Assembly: GCF_008365375.1 (NCBI RefSeq)
Contig: NZ_QOKW01000004.1
Location: 186,001 to 250,000 of the forward strand
Length of the DNA stretch: 64,000 nt
Origin: Roseomonas genomospecies 6
Lineage (GTDB): Bacteria; Pseudomonadota; Alphaproteobacteria; Azospirillales; Azospirillaceae
Reading direction: 5' to 3'
Shown here: positions 1 to 9,179 of the stretch, in pieces
Layout: the number at the start of each line of letters is the position of its first letter
Numbering within the stretch: position 1 is the first letter of the stretch
Program-made: the position numbers and the translations under genes
Notes under the pieces: model-generated
What the model was told of the DNA's origin: nothing
What the model saw: the letters and a program-made list of their open reading frames with translations, nothing else
Database searches by the model: none

Positions 1-1
1 G

Positions 2-1861
2 GTCTTCGTGATCGCCTGGAACACGCGCGGCACGAACCAGTCGCCCTTCCTGGCCTTCGTCGGCCTGTCCATGCCGGGCATGGCGCTGCTGGATCTGGTG
101 CACGCCATCGCCTTTCCCGGAATGAACGTCATCGGGCCGGGCGATCCCAACCTGTCCACTCAGTTGTGGATCGCCGCCCGCGGGCTCCAGGCCGCGGTCT
201 TCCTGGCCGCGCCGCTGCTGACCGAGACGCGGCTGCGCACCGGCGACGTGCTGCTGATCCAGGCCGCCGCCGTGGCCTGCGCCCTGCTGTCGATCTTCAC
301 CTTCGGCATCATGCCGGACTGTTTCGTTCCGGGCATCGGGCTGACGCCCTTCAAGATCGGCGCCGAATACACCTTCAGCGCGGCGGCGGTGCTCGCCTGC
401 CTGCTGTTGTGGCGCAAGCGCCGGCAGTTCGAGCCGGGGGTGTTCGGGCTGACCTTCGCCGGCATCGCCCTGCTGGCCCCGCAGGAGTTGATCTTCACGC
501 TCTACACCGACCCGCACGGGCTGCTGAACGCGCTGGGCCATTTCATCAAGATCCTGTCCTTCTATCTGCTGTATCGGGCGATCATCGTCACCGCCCTGCA
601 GAACCCCTACGATCTGGCCTTCTACCGGATGCGCCGGAGCGAGGAGGCGCTCCGCGACCATCTGAGCGGGCTGGAGTCGATGATCGCCACGCGCACCGGC
701 GAACTGCGCGAGAGCGAGGCGCGCTGGAAGGCGCTTCTGGAATGCTCCAACGACTGGTTCTGGGAAACGGACGAGCGCGGGCGCTTCACCGCCCTGTCGC
801 CGCGGGCGCAGGAATCGACCGGGCGCGGCGGGGCGGAGCTGCTGGGCTTCACCCACGCCGACCTCTTGGACCGCAACCGCCCGGAGGAGGACTTCCCGGC
901 GCTGGCGGAGGCCCTGCACCGGCGGGAGCCCTTCCGCCGCCTGTCCTTTCCGCTGGCCTCGCCGGGCGGTGCGGCGCGCTGGGTGATGGTCAGCGGCATG
1001 CCGCGCTACGACGGGAAGGGCAATTTCCTCGGCTACCGCGGCACCACCAGCGACATCAGCGCGCGACGCCAATCGGCGGAGGCGGCGCGGCAGAAACAGA
1101 CCATGGCCGCCCTGGGAAGCCTCGTCGGCGGGCTGGCCCACGAGATCAACAACCTGCTGCAACCGGTCATCAGCCTGTCCGATCTGGCGCGCAACCGCGC
1201 CGGGGAGGACCGCAAGTTGAACGCCTACCTGAACGCCATCCACGACAGCGGCGTGAAGGCCCGGACCATCATGCGCGACGTCCTTCAATTCGCCCGCGTC
1301 GAGGTGGCCGAGTCGCCGCCGGGCAACCTGGAGGAAGCGGTGCATTCGGCCCTGGAACTCGCCGCCCCCTCGATGCCGGGGACGATCGAGATGCGCACGC
1401 GGCTGGACTCCGCCCTGGATGACGTGACGATCACCGCGACCGAGCTGACCCAGGTGCTTCTGAATCTGATCCAGAACGCCCGCGATGCCATGCCGCAGGG
1501 GGGCACCCTGACCATTTCCGCAAGCTCGCTCACCCTGAAGGAGCGCGACGCCTCACGCCGACAGCTCGGCGAAGGCGATTATGTGCGGCTGACCGTGGCC
1601 GACACCGGCACGGGAATGGACGAGGCGACGCGCCAGCGCGTCTTCGACCCCTTTTTCACCACCAAGCCGGTCGGCAAAGGGACAGGGCTTGGGCTTTCGG
1701 TCGTCTATGGTATCGTACGGAACGGGGGCGGCGACATCCTGGTCGAAAGCGTCCCCGGGCGTGGAACGTCTTTCATCATCGACCTGCCCACCGCCCCGTC
1801 CGGCGGACAGGGCCTAACGACACATGGGAAGCTGGTTCATGGCGAAGGTGCTGGTCGTTGA
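2..1861 (+). CDS. Membrane-bound sensor histidine kinase (MASE3-like + PAS), 5' truncated by window
   Basis: The frame is open to the left edge, so the N-terminus is missing. The visible part begins inside a multi-helix membrane sensor region resembling MASE3 (about the first 200 residues). A short linker and a PAS domain follow, the PAS near residues 235-350 counted from the GTG at 8. The kinase core has the phosphoacceptor His in [13 protein letters not shown] (residue 378), an N box [14 protein letters not shown] and a G box [11 protein letters not shown] ending in [11 protein letters not shown]. The HEINN type of H box is typical of PAS-linked two-component kinases. The 3' end overlaps the receiver gene, so the two are probably co-transcribed and may be partners. 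The signal sensed is unknown. Confidence 0.9.
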   Translation, partial: VFVIAWNTRGTNQSPFLAFVGLSMPGMALLDLVHAIAFPGMNVIGPGDPNLSTQLWIAARGLQAAVFLAAPLLTETRLRTGDVLLIQAAAVACALLSIFTFGIMPDCFVPGIGLTPFKIGAEYTFSAAAVLACLLLWRKRRQFEPGVFGLTFAGIALLAPQELIFTLYTDPHGLLNALGHFIKILSFYLLYRAIIVTALQNPYDLAFYRMRRSEEALRDHLSGLESMIATRTGELRESEARWKALLECSNDWFWETDERGRFTALSPRAQESTGRGGAELLGFTHADLLDRNRPEEDFPALAEALHRREPFRRLSFPLASPGGAARWVMVSGMPRYDGKGNFLGYRGTTSDISARRQSAEAARQKQTMAALGSLVGGLAHEINNLLQPVISLSDLARNRAGEDRKLNAYLNAIHDSGVKARTIMRDVLQFARVEVAESPPGNLEEAVHSALELAAPSMPGTIEMRTRLDSALDDVTITATELTQVLLNLIQNARDAMPQGGTLTISASSLTLKERDASRRQLGEGDYVRLTVADTGTGMDEATRQRVFDPFFTTKPVGKGTGLGLSVVYGIVRNGGGDILVESVPGRGTSFIIDLPTAPSGGQGLTTHGKLVHGEGAGR

Positions 1862-2249
1862 AGATTCGGCCGCCGTCCGTCTGGCGGTGACGGAGGTGAT
1901 CGAGGAAGCCGGCCACGAGGTCGTGGAGGCGGAGAACGGCCGGGTCGCCATCGCTCTGCTGGAAGCCGGCGAGAGCTTCGACCTGATCGTCACCGACGTG
2001 CTGATGCCCGAGGCCGACGGGGTGGAGGTCATCAAGACCGCCCGCACCCGCAATCCCGACGCGCAGGTGCTCGCCATGTCCGGCGGGGCGCCGAACCTGC
2101 CCGCGGGCTACGCCCTGAAGATGGCCGAGATGTTCGCCGCGGACGCGGTGCTCTACAAGCCCTTCCTGAACGAGGAACTGCGCAAGGCCGTGGCCCGCCT
2201 GCTGTCCGCCGCGGATGGCGATGCCTCGGATGACAATGTGGCGGGCTGA
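1839..2249 (+). CDS. CheY-like single-domain response regulator
   Basis: A 136-residue stand-alone receiver domain with no output domain. Acidic pocket E8/D9 (VVEDS), phosphoacceptor D53 (IVTDVLMP) and a late Lys in LYKPF are all present. A more upstream in-frame ATG exists at 1824, but GGGAAG lies about 8 bases before the ATG at 1839, and receivers normally begin MAKVLVVED, so 1839 is preferred. The gene overlaps the end of the upstream kinase by 23 bases. It is therefore a likely phosphorelay or diguanylate-free partner acting by protein-protein contact. Its target is not visible here. Confidence 0.9.
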   Translation: MAKVLVVEDSAAVRLAVTEVIEEAGHEVVEAENGRVAIALLEAGESFDLIVTDVLMPEADGVEVIKTARTRNPDAQVLAMSGGAPNLPAGYALKMAEMFAADAVLYKPFLNEELRKAVARLLSAADGDASDDNVAG

Positions 2250-2298
2250 AGCCCTTCGCTTGACAAGCTGTTATATCACCGGTAATCGATACGTGTCT

Positions 2299-2336
2299 AA
2301 ACCTTCGGGTTTGCCCTAGGGTTTACCCGAAGGTTT
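2299..2336. terminator. Palindrome between convergent genes, likely bidirectional terminator
   Basis: Perfect 12-bp arms AAACCTTCGGGT (2299-2310) and ACCCGAAGGTTT (2325-2336) flank a 14-base centre that itself holds the palindrome CCCTAGGG (2314-2321). It sits between the receiver gene (+) and the DUF1656 gene (-), both of which end here. There is no long T-run, so rho-independent function is plausible but not certain. Confidence 0.5.
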
Positions 2337-2439
2337 GGATGAGGAACGGGTGGTTCGGGGCGTGGGAGGGAAATCCACAACAACAAGCGCCCCGGCCCGC
2401 CTTCCCAAGGTCCCGTTTCCAAGGTCCCGCTTCTGAGGT

Positions 2440-2646
2440 CTAGCGCAACCACGCGGTCAGGGCCGTCAGCGCGCTCAACACCAGCACATACAGCGCCAGA
2501 TCGAACAGCGGCGGGTGCCAGACCCAGCCGTAGAACCCCACCGCGCGCAGGCCGCGCCGCAGCAGGGCCGACACGGCCCAGGCCACGATGGCCAGGATGA
2601 GCAGCGGGGGGAAGAACAGCCCGTAGATGTCGATCTCGCCGATCAC
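2440..2646 (-). CDS. DUF1656 small inner-membrane protein (AaeX-like)
   Basis: A 68-residue protein beginning MIGEIDIYGLFFPPLL, with two hydrophobic helices (about residues 8-29 and 47-66). This matches the DUF1656/AaeX family that accompanies HlyD-FUSC efflux pumps. The start is a GTG at 2646 that overlaps the FUSC stop codon (GTGA), implying translational coupling. In the E. coli aae operon the equivalent gene comes first; here it is last. The family's role in the pump is unknown. Confidence 0.82.
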   Translation of the reverse strand: MIGEIDIYGLFFPPLLILAIVAWAVSALLRRGLRAVGFYGWVWHPPLFDLALYVLVLSALTALTAWLR

Positions 2647-4733
2647 GCGGTCACCGGTTCGCAGGGGGATTCGGGTGCGGCGAAGGTCAGGTGCGGGAAC
2701 AGCGCGCGGCGCAGGCCGGCCAGCGCGATCACCGCCCGGTCGCGCTCCGCCGAATGGGGTTCGGCGGACAGGTTGGACAGGGCGGCGTCCATCATCGGCA
2801 GGACCTCCGCCGGGGGCGTGCCCGGGCGGCGGCTCGACAGGCCGCGGAAATGCTGCCCCACCGCCCCCAGGAGCCGCGCCATATGGGGGGCCGCCGGGCC
2901 GCCCAGCGCACGGCGGGCGCGTTGCAGCTCCGCCACGTTCAGCCCGACGCGCAGGTCGTTCACCGCGTCCGCGGCGGCCAGATCCTGCTGCGGTCCGGCC
3001 AGAGCCAGACGGGACGACAGCAGCCCCACCCGGTCCAGCATCCGACTTTCGAAACTCCCCACCGGAATGCCGGAGCGGGCGGCGGTCATCGCCGCGATTT
3101 CGCTCCAGCCGGCGCGGAGCAGGCGCCGGGCGCTCCAGGCCGCACCGACGGAGCGGCAAAGCCGCGTCACCAGCAGCGCCGTGGCAATTCCCACCACCTG
3201 CGCGACGGTGCTGTTCAGGAAGGAGGCGAAGTCTCCCGTCCCGAGGTCGAGCAGGCTGAGCGAGCCGACCACGCCCATCAGCAGGGCCATCGCCTTGCCC
3301 ATGGTCGCCGGACGCGCCACGAAGACGCCCAGCGCCAGGAAGGTCGGGGCGAGGCCCAGCACCAGCATGGGGAAACTGTCGAAGGACGGCAGAACGACCA
3401 GCAGGTAGAAGGCGGCCAGCGGCACCGACAGCAGGGTGAAGACCAGGAACAGCCGGATGCCGGGTACGGGATCGTCCAGCGAGGCGAAGAAGCAGCAGAA
3501 GACCGCCGTCATCATCGCCGCCGCCGATCCCGACGACCATCCCGTGCCGATCCAGAAGGCGCAGACCGCCGCGATTCCCAGCAGCGCCGCGAAGCCCGAC
3601 CACAGCGCTATGCCGGCGTCCAGATGGAAGACATCGCGCGAGCGGCGGCGGGTCAGCGGGTCCAGACGCTCCGGCAGGCTGCTCTTGCCGTCGCGGATGC
3701 GCGCCCGCAGGTCGCGGCAGTCCTGGTGGATGTCCACCAGGGACCGCAGCCGGGTCAGCAGGTTGAGAAGCGTCGCCTCCTTCCAGCCGGTGCCCTCGCC
3801 GATGGCCGGGGACAGCCGGGCGATCTCCGCACGCAGCCGGTCGGCGCCACCCTCCGCGTCATCGCCCGCAACGGATTCGCCGGACACCCAGCGGTCCAGA
3901 TCGGCCAGCAGGGCGGAGACTTCGGTGGGCAGTTGGCCGCGCAGGGCGTCCAGCCGGTCCTCGATGCCCGCCACCAGCGGCAGGAGATAGGCCATGCGGT
4001 CCTGGATCGCCCGAACCGCCCGCGTCATCCAGCGCACGTCGGACGTGTCGTAGGGGAGATGAGTCGCCATGACGCGCAGTTCGGTGATGTCGCGGGCGAG
4101 CTTCTGACGTTCCTGCGCGTTCGCCATTCCTTCCGGCGCCATTCCTTCCGGCGCTGCCTGCTCGGACAGCGCCTCCCGCGTCCAGCGCTCCGCGTCGCGC
4201 AGCGTGGCGTCCAGACGGCTCAGCAGGGCCGGCCCGACGCTCTGCGGGAAGACCACGCTGTGCACCACCGTGGCGCAGAGGATGCCGATCAGGATTTCCC
4301 CGACGCGGGCCAGACCGGTGTCGAAGATGGTCGAGGGGTCGGTCACCGCCGGAAAGCCGATCAGCCCGATCGTGTAGCCGGCCAGCATGAAGGTGTAGCT
4401 GCGCGGCGTGCGGTCGAGCAGCGAGATGAACAGGCAGACCGCCACCCACAGCCCCAGCGCCAGCGTCAGCAACTCCGGCGAGTCGGCCAGCGCCGGCACC
4501 AGGGCGATGGCCCCGGCGCAGCCCAGCGCGGTCCCGGCGACGCGGAAGACCGCCTTCGACCGCACCGCGCCCGACAGCGGGCCGGAGACGATGTAGGCGG
4601 TCGCCATCGCCCAGAAGGGCCGCGGCAGCCCCATGGAGAAGGCGATGTGGAGCGCTGCCATGGCCGCCGCGAAGGCCTTGACCGAGAACAGCGCCTCGCT
4701 TAGCGAAACCGGTTTCAGGGCGGGCATCTTCAT
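2643..4733 (-). CDS. FUSC-family efflux protein (AaeB/fusaric acid resistance type)
   Basis: A 696-residue inner-membrane protein with the duplicated FUSC layout: an N-terminal hydrophobic bundle (about residues 15-165), a long soluble helical stretch, and a second hydrophobic bundle (about 350-510) followed by a C-terminal soluble region. The family exports aromatic carboxylic acids with an HlyD-type adaptor. ATG at 4733 overlaps the stop of the upstream hlyD-like gene (ATGA), and its own stop overlaps the DUF1656 start. A longer in-frame reading upstream is the shadow of the adaptor gene. The substrate is inferred from the family only. Confidence 0.87.
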   Translation of the reverse strand: MKMPALKPVSLSEALFSVKAFAAAMAALHIAFSMGLPRPFWAMATAYIVSGPLSGAVRSKAVFRVAGTALGCAGAIALVPALADSPELLTLALGLWVAVCLFISLLDRTPRSYTFMLAGYTIGLIGFPAVTDPSTIFDTGLARVGEILIGILCATVVHSVVFPQSVGPALLSRLDATLRDAERWTREALSEQAAPEGMAPEGMANAQERQKLARDITELRVMATHLPYDTSDVRWMTRAVRAIQDRMAYLLPLVAGIEDRLDALRGQLPTEVSALLADLDRWVSGESVAGDDAEGGADRLRAEIARLSPAIGEGTGWKEATLLNLLTRLRSLVDIHQDCRDLRARIRDGKSSLPERLDPLTRRRSRDVFHLDAGIALWSGFAALLGIAAVCAFWIGTGWSSGSAAAMMTAVFCCFFASLDDPVPGIRLFLVFTLLSVPLAAFYLLVVLPSFDSFPMLVLGLAPTFLALGVFVARPATMGKAMALLMGVVGSLSLLDLGTGDFASFLNSTVAQVVGIATALLVTRLCRSVGAAWSARRLLRAGWSEIAAMTAARSGIPVGSFESRMLDRVGLLSSRLALAGPQQDLAAADAVNDLRVGLNVAELQRARRALGGPAAPHMARLLGAVGQHFRGLSSRRPGTPPAEVLPMMDAALSNLSAEPHSAERDRAVIALAGLRRALFPHLTFAAPESPCEPVTA

Positions 4734-5635
4734 TGCTCGGCCACCCGCTTCGCGGGCGCTCCCTGCTCCGTCTCCCGCACCACCTCCACCGTCACGGTGC
4801 GCCCGGCGACGAGGTCGCAGGGGTCCGGCACCTCGTCCAGCACGACGCGTACGGGAATGCGCTGGGCCAGGCGGACCCAGTTGAAGGTCGGGTTGACGTT
4901 GGGCAGCAGGCCGGTGCCTTCGGTGCGGTCGCGGTCCACGATGGCGTGGGTCACGCTGTCGACCCGGCCCGCCAGCCGCTCCGGCTCGCCCATGATGGTG
5001 ACGCGGACCGGATCGCCGACGCGGATGCGCGGCAGCTTGGTCTCTTCGAAATAGCCGACGACGTAGAAGGAATGGCGGTCGATCACCGCGACCACCGGCT
5101 GGCCCGCCGTCACGTAATTGCCGGCCTTGAGCTGGAGGTTGGTGACGAAGCCGTCCACCGTCGCCCGCACCTCCGTCCGCTCCAGGTTGAAGCGGGCGAG
5201 GTCGAGCGCGGCCTCCATCTGGCGGGCGGCGGCGGCGGCCTTCGCCTGGGCGGAGGCGACCTCCTGCCGCTGGGCGGTGGAGACGACGTTGTTGCCGAGC
5301 TGCGCGTAGCGGTCGGCCTCCGCCTTGCGGAAGGACAGTTCGGCGTGGGCGCTTTCCAGGTTGGCCTCGGCCTGATCGACGGCCAGCCGGTAGCGGCTGG
5401 GGTCCACGACGAACAGGACGTCGCCCTTGCGGACCGCCTGGTTGTCGTGAACCCGCACCTCCGTCACCAGACCGTCCACGTCGGGGGACACCTGCACCAC
5501 GTCGGCCCGCACCCGCCCGTCGCGGGTCCAGGGCTCGTTCATGTAGTAATCCCACAGCCACCAGCCGCCGCCGGCAGCGCCGAGCGTGACGGCCAGCGTG
5601 ACCGTGACCCGAATCAGGAGGGAGAAGAGTTTCAC
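4730..5635 (-). CDS. HlyD-family periplasmic adaptor (AaeA/EmrA-like)
   Basis: A 301-residue membrane-fusion protein: one N-terminal membrane anchor (about residues 7-29), a biotinyl-lipoyl-like half motif (VSPDVDGLVTEVRVHDNQAV), a coiled-coil stretch rich in Ala/Glu, then the second lipoyl half and beta-barrel region. It would link the FUSC pump to the outer membrane. The motif YYMNEPWTRDGRVRADVV near residue 30 is typical of AaeA-like adaptors. It is the first pump gene downstream of marR and is translationally coupled to the FUSC gene. No outer-membrane TolC-type gene is nearby. Confidence 0.88.
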   Translation of the reverse strand: MKLFSLLIRVTVTLAVTLGAAGGGWWLWDYYMNEPWTRDGRVRADVVQVSPDVDGLVTEVRVHDNQAVRKGDVLFVVDPSRYRLAVDQAEANLESAHAELSFRKAEADRYAQLGNNVVSTAQRQEVASAQAKAAAAARQMEAALDLARFNLERTEVRATVDGFVTNLQLKAGNYVTAGQPVVAVIDRHSFYVVGYFEETKLPRIRVGDPVRVTIMGEPERLAGRVDSVTHAIVDRDRTEGTGLLPNVNPTFNWVRLAQRIPVRVVLDEVPDPCDLVAGRTVTVEVVRETEQGAPAKRVAEQ

Positions 5636-5725
5636 CGTGGTTCGTCCTTGCGCCCCGGCGGCTCGGCCGGGAGCGATGATTCCGTATCCCGCCGCTGCGG
5701 GACGCGCTGCTGTGTAGAACCGCCG

Positions 5726-6190
5726 TCAGCCCTTCATGGCTCGGGCGTTCGACTCGATCGCCGCCATGACGCGCACCGCGCCCGCGATCTCCGGACCGGA
5801 AGCGCCGTGAAGCAGGCGGCGGCGCACGTCGTTCAGCGCGGCGTTCACGCGGGCCAGCAGGTCGCGGCCCCCGTCCGTCAGATGCAGCGTTTTTGCCCGC
5901 CGGTCGTCGGGGGCCTCCCGGCGCTCCACCAGCTTCGCGGCCTCCAGGCTGTCAAGCAGCCGGACCAGCGACGGCCCCTCCACCCCCATCTCATCGGCCA
6001 GCTCGCGCTGGCGCATCCCATCGCCGAGTTCGTTCAGAAGCATCAGCGGCGTGATGACGGAGGAGGAAAAACCGCTCTCCGCCAGCACCTTGTTCGCCTC
6101 CCGCCGCCACAGATGGGCGGCGCGGAACAGGTGGATGCCGAAGTTGGACGGAAAGTCCGGGGCGGGCGCGGATGGGTCATTCGATTGCAT
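5726..6190 (-). CDS. MarR-family transcriptional regulator
   Basis: A 154-residue winged-helix repressor of the MarR/SlyA type. The recognition region reads MRQRELADEMGVEGPSLVRL and the wing contains the signature DDRRAKTLHLTDGG. It lies 90 bases upstream of the efflux operon on the same strand and divergently from the aldo/keto reductase gene. It most likely represses the pump and itself until an aromatic acid ligand binds; the ligand is not deducible. A candidate operator overlaps its promoter region. Confidence 0.9.
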   Translation of the reverse strand: MQSNDPSAPAPDFPSNFGIHLFRAAHLWRREANKVLAESGFSSSVITPLMLLNELGDGMRQRELADEMGVEGPSLVRLLDSLEAAKLVERREAPDDRRAKTLHLTDGGRDLLARVNAALNDVRRRLLHGASGPEIAGAVRVMAAIESNARAMKG

Positions 6191-6199
6191 GCCTATTTA

Positions 6200-6212
6200 A
6201 TAGCCTTGCTAT
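6200..6212. promoter_or_regulatory. Candidate MarR operator
   Basis: The inverted repeat ATAGC-CTT-GCTAT lies 10-22 bases upstream of the marR start, in a locally AT-rich patch. Its size and symmetry suit a MarR-family dimer site. Assignment rests on position and symmetry only. Confidence 0.42.
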
Positions 6213-6484
6213 CGAATTCCGGCAAGATGCCCTACTTCGCCGCTCGGTCATTGCAGGCATGCGCGCAGGCTTGGCTCTCTTCGCGGTCCACCGGACCGTC
6301 GCCGAGGCGGCAACATGGCGGGCGGGTGGTGGACAGCGCGCTCGGCCTGCCGGCAACGCCGTGGGTGGGTGGGCTGTTCGTGCTGGATGGGCTGTCGCTG
6401 ACGCCGCTCAGCGGCGCGGCGCCGCCGTCGCCCAGCCCGCCTGAAACACCGAGAAGAACTCCGCAATCGAGAGGATCGAAACCA

Positions 6485-7309
6485 ATGCACAGCGTCACCG
6501 CCAACGGCGCCTCCATCCCCGCCCTGGGCTTCGGCACCTTCCGCATGAGCGGCCCCGACGTGCTCCGCATGGTGCCGGAGGTGCTGAAGCTCGGCTTCCG
6601 CCACATCGACACCGCCCAGATCTACGGCAACGAGAGCGAGGTCGGCGCGGCCATCAAGGCATCCGGCCTGCCGCGCGGCGAGGTCTTCCTGACCACCAAG
6701 GTCTGGGTCAACAACTACAAGGCGGAGGATTTCAGCCGCTCGGTGGACGAAAGCCTGGCGCGGCTGCGGACCGACTATGTGGACCTGCTGCTGCTCCACT
6801 GGCCGAACGAGGCCGTTCCGCTCGCCGAGCAGATCGGGGCGCTGAACGCCGTCCAGGCCGCCGGCAAGACCCGCCACATCGGCGTCAGCAACTTCAACCG
6901 GACGCTGCTGGACGAGTCCGTCCGGCTCAGCAAGGCGCCCATCGTGACCAACCAGATCGAATACCACCCCTATCTGGACCAGTCGGTGATGCTGGAGGCG
7001 GCGCGCACCCACGGCCAATCCATCACCGCCTACTACGCCATGGCCGACGGGAAGGTCTTCAAGGACCCGGTGCTGACCGACATCGCCGCCCGGACGGGCA
7101 AGAGCGTGGCCCAGGTGGTTCTGCGCTGGCTGGTGCAGCAGGAGGGGGTGATCGCCCTGTCGAAGACGGTCGGCGAAAAGCGCGCCGCCGAGAATCTCGC
7201 CATCTTCGACTTCGCGCTGTCGGAGGCGGACATGGCGGCCATCCATGGCCTCGCCCGTCCCGACGGCCGGATCGTCAGCCCGGACGGCTTGGCGCCCGTC
7301 TGGGACTGA
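6485..7309 (+). CDS. dkgB: Aldo/keto reductase, DkgB (2,5-diketo-D-gluconate reductase B) type
   Basis: A 274-residue (beta/alpha)8 NADPH-dependent reductase. The AKR catalytic tetrad is visible as D42 and Y47 (HIDTAQIYGNE), K72 (TTKVW) and H105 (LLLLHWP). The C-terminal end RIVSPDGLAPVWD closely matches E. coli DkgB as recalled, which favours this subfamily over other AKRs. The physiological substrate could be 2,5-diketogluconate or methylglyoxal-like aldehydes. The start is chosen at the ATG giving the canonical N-terminus; a long open frame upstream is a shadow. The 270-base stretch between marR and this gene contains no convincing gene. Confidence 0.87.
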   Translation: MHSVTANGASIPALGFGTFRMSGPDVLRMVPEVLKLGFRHIDTAQIYGNESEVGAAIKASGLPRGEVFLTTKVWVNNYKAEDFSRSVDESLARLRTDYVDLLLLHWPNEAVPLAEQIGALNAVQAAGKTRHIGVSNFNRTLLDESVRLSKAPIVTNQIEYHPYLDQSVMLEAARTHGQSITAYYAMADGKVFKDPVLTDIAARTGKSVAQVVLRWLVQQEGVIALSKTVGEKRAAENLAIFDFALSEADMAAIHGLARPDGRIVSPDGLAPVWD

Positions 7310-7323
7310 GGGAGCGTTTCTTT

Positions 7324-7346
7324 CCCTCTCCCGGGGCGGGAGAGGG
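7324..7346. repeat. 23-bp palindromic element, copy 1 (terminator-like)
   Basis: Nine-base arms CCCTCTCCC and GGGAGAGGG surround the centre GGGGC, between the convergent dkgB and SLC13 genes. The exact reverse complement recurs at 62175-62197 and a one-mismatch copy at 52159-52182. Here it can serve as a bidirectional terminator, but the recurrence in other contexts suggests a dispersed repeat. Confidence 0.7.
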
Positions 7347-7349
7347 CTT

Positions 7350-9131
7350 CTAATGCGGCATCAGGGGCCAGAACAGCGCGATGGCCGTCGTGCCCAGCAC
7401 GATGACGATCAGCGACAGCGGCAGGCCCAGGCGCGCGTAGTCGCTGAAGCGGTAGCCGCCCGGCCCCATGACCAGCGTGTTGCACTGGTGCCCGATGGGG
7501 GTGAGGAAGTCGCACCCCGCCCCCACGGCCACCGCCATCAGGAAGGCGTCGGGCCTCAAGCCCAGATGGTTGGCGAGGCTGGCCGCGATGGGCGCCATGA
7601 CCAGCACGGTGGCCGCGTTGTTCAGGAAGGGCGTCACGGCCATCGCCGCCACCAGCATCAGGGCCAACGCCCCGACGGGCGGCAATCCTTGGGCGGCGAT
7701 GGACAGCCAGCCGGCGATCAGTTCCGTCCCGCCGGTGGTGCGCAGCGCCTCGCTGACCGGGATCAAGGCGCCCAGAAGCACCAGGATCGGCCATTCGATC
7801 GAATCGTAGGCCTCCTTCAAGGTCACGACGCGCAGCGCCGTCATCGCCACCGCGGCCCCGAAGAAGGCCAGAGCCACCGGCACGAGGCTGGTCGCCACCA
7901 GGGCGATGGTCACCGTCATGACGGCCAGCGCCATCCGCCGCTTGCGCCGCCGCCCGATGGACAGGTTGCGCTCCGCCAGCGGCAGGCAGCCGAGTTCGTT
8001 CAGCGTGTCCGACAGCCCCGCCGCCCGCGCCTGGAGCACCACCAGATCGCCCGGCTGGAAGCGCACGCGGCGCAGCCTCTGGCGGATGGGCCGCCCGCGC
8101 CGGCTGAGCGCCAGCAGGTTGGCGCCGTAGCGCTCCCGCAGTTCCATATCCTCCACGTTGTTGCCGATCAGGGGGGAGCGCGGTTCCACCACCGCTTCGA
8201 GGACCGACAGATCCTCGTCGCTCTCCACCCCCTCCAGCTTCTTCTCGTGCATCAGCGCCAGACCGGCGTGCTTCACGAGGTCGCTCAACGCCTGGGTGTC
8301 GGCCTCCAGCACCAGAACGTCGCCCGCCAGCAGCACCCAATGGCCGGACGGAATGTGGCGGCGGTGCCGCCCGCGGACGATCGCCGCGACCGTCACGTCG
8401 CCCTCGCCGTAGGCTTCCAGATCGGCGACCGTCTTGCCGACGAAGGGGGACTTCTCCGGCAGGAGCGCCTCCGCCGTGTAGTCGTCGATGGAGAAGCCCC
8501 CGGCCCCGCCCGAGGCCGCCGGGCGCCCGCTGGGCAGCAGGCGGTAGCCGACCGCCAGGAAGGCCACCCCCGCCACCGCGATGATCAGACCCACCGGCGT
8601 GAAGTCGAACATGCCGAAAGGTTCGCCCACCATCTCGCTGCGCAGGCGGCTGACGATGATGTTGGGGGAGGTGCCGACCAGCGTCATCAGCCCGCCCAGA
8701 AGCGAGCCGAAGGCCATGGGCATCAGCAGCGACGACACCTTCGTCCCGTTGCGCCGCGCCACCTGCATGGCGATGGGCATGAAGATGGCGAGCGCGCCGA
8801 TGTTCTTGACCACCGCGGACAGCAGGGTTACCGCGCCGGTCAGCACGATGATCTGCGCCGGCACGGTCTTCATGCGGGCGCTGAGGGGGCGCATCGCCTC
8901 CTCGATGATTCCGGAGCGTCCGACCGCGGCGCTGACCACCAGCGCGGAGCCGACGATGATGACGATGTCGTCGGAAAAGCCGCTGAAAGCGTCCTTTGGC
9001 TTGACGATCCCGACGGCCACCGCCGCCAGCAGCGCCAGCATGGCGACGAGGTCGTAGCGCAGCTTGTCCCAGATCAGCAGCGCGATCACTGCGCCGATGA
9101 TGCCGAAGGCGAGTCCCTGGTCGAGCGTCAT
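7350..9131 (-). CDS. SLC13/DASS-family permease with central TrkA-C (RCK_C) domains
   Basis: A 593-residue membrane protein. The N-terminal half has about six helices, including the family motif region with FGSLLGGLMTLVGTSPNIIV (residues about 140-160). A soluble insert of about 200 residues (roughly 210-400) carries two TrkA-C-like domains (EKSPFVGKTVADLE... and RSPLIGNNVEDMELRERYGA...). The second membrane half ends with a TPIGHQCNTLV motif, the second substrate-binding loop of this family. Such proteins import anions such as sulfate or dicarboxylates with sodium; the anion here is not deducible. The gene lies downstream of the AsmA gene on the same strand, with a 48-base gap. Confidence 0.88.
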   Translation of the reverse strand: MTLDQGLAFGIIGAVIALLIWDKLRYDLVAMLALLAAVAVGIVKPKDAFSGFSDDIVIIVGSALVVSAAVGRSGIIEEAMRPLSARMKTVPAQIIVLTGAVTLLSAVVKNIGALAIFMPIAMQVARRNGTKVSSLLMPMAFGSLLGGLMTLVGTSPNIIVSRLRSEMVGEPFGMFDFTPVGLIIAVAGVAFLAVGYRLLPSGRPAASGGAGGFSIDDYTAEALLPEKSPFVGKTVADLEAYGEGDVTVAAIVRGRHRRHIPSGHWVLLAGDVLVLEADTQALSDLVKHAGLALMHEKKLEGVESDEDLSVLEAVVEPRSPLIGNNVEDMELRERYGANLLALSRRGRPIRQRLRRVRFQPGDLVVLQARAAGLSDTLNELGCLPLAERNLSIGRRRKRRMALAVMTVTIALVATSLVPVALAFFGAAVAMTALRVVTLKEAYDSIEWPILVLLGALIPVSEALRTTGGTELIAGWLSIAAQGLPPVGALALMLVAAMAVTPFLNNAATVLVMAPIAASLANHLGLRPDAFLMAVAVGAGCDFLTPIGHQCNTLVMGPGGYRFSDYARLGLPLSLIVIVLGTTAIALFWPLMPH

Positions 9132-9179
9132 GCAGCCCTTTTGCGGGGATGGTTGGTCCGTTGTCGGATTGGCCCGTGG

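Noticed and set aside
2691..4703. 670-residue open frame opposite the FUSC gene
   Set aside because: Shadow of a real gene; no recognisable motif and unnatural composition.
6172..6444. 90-residue open frame between marR and dkgB
   Set aside because: No ribosome site, odd composition, overlaps the marR start and operator; treated as intergenic.
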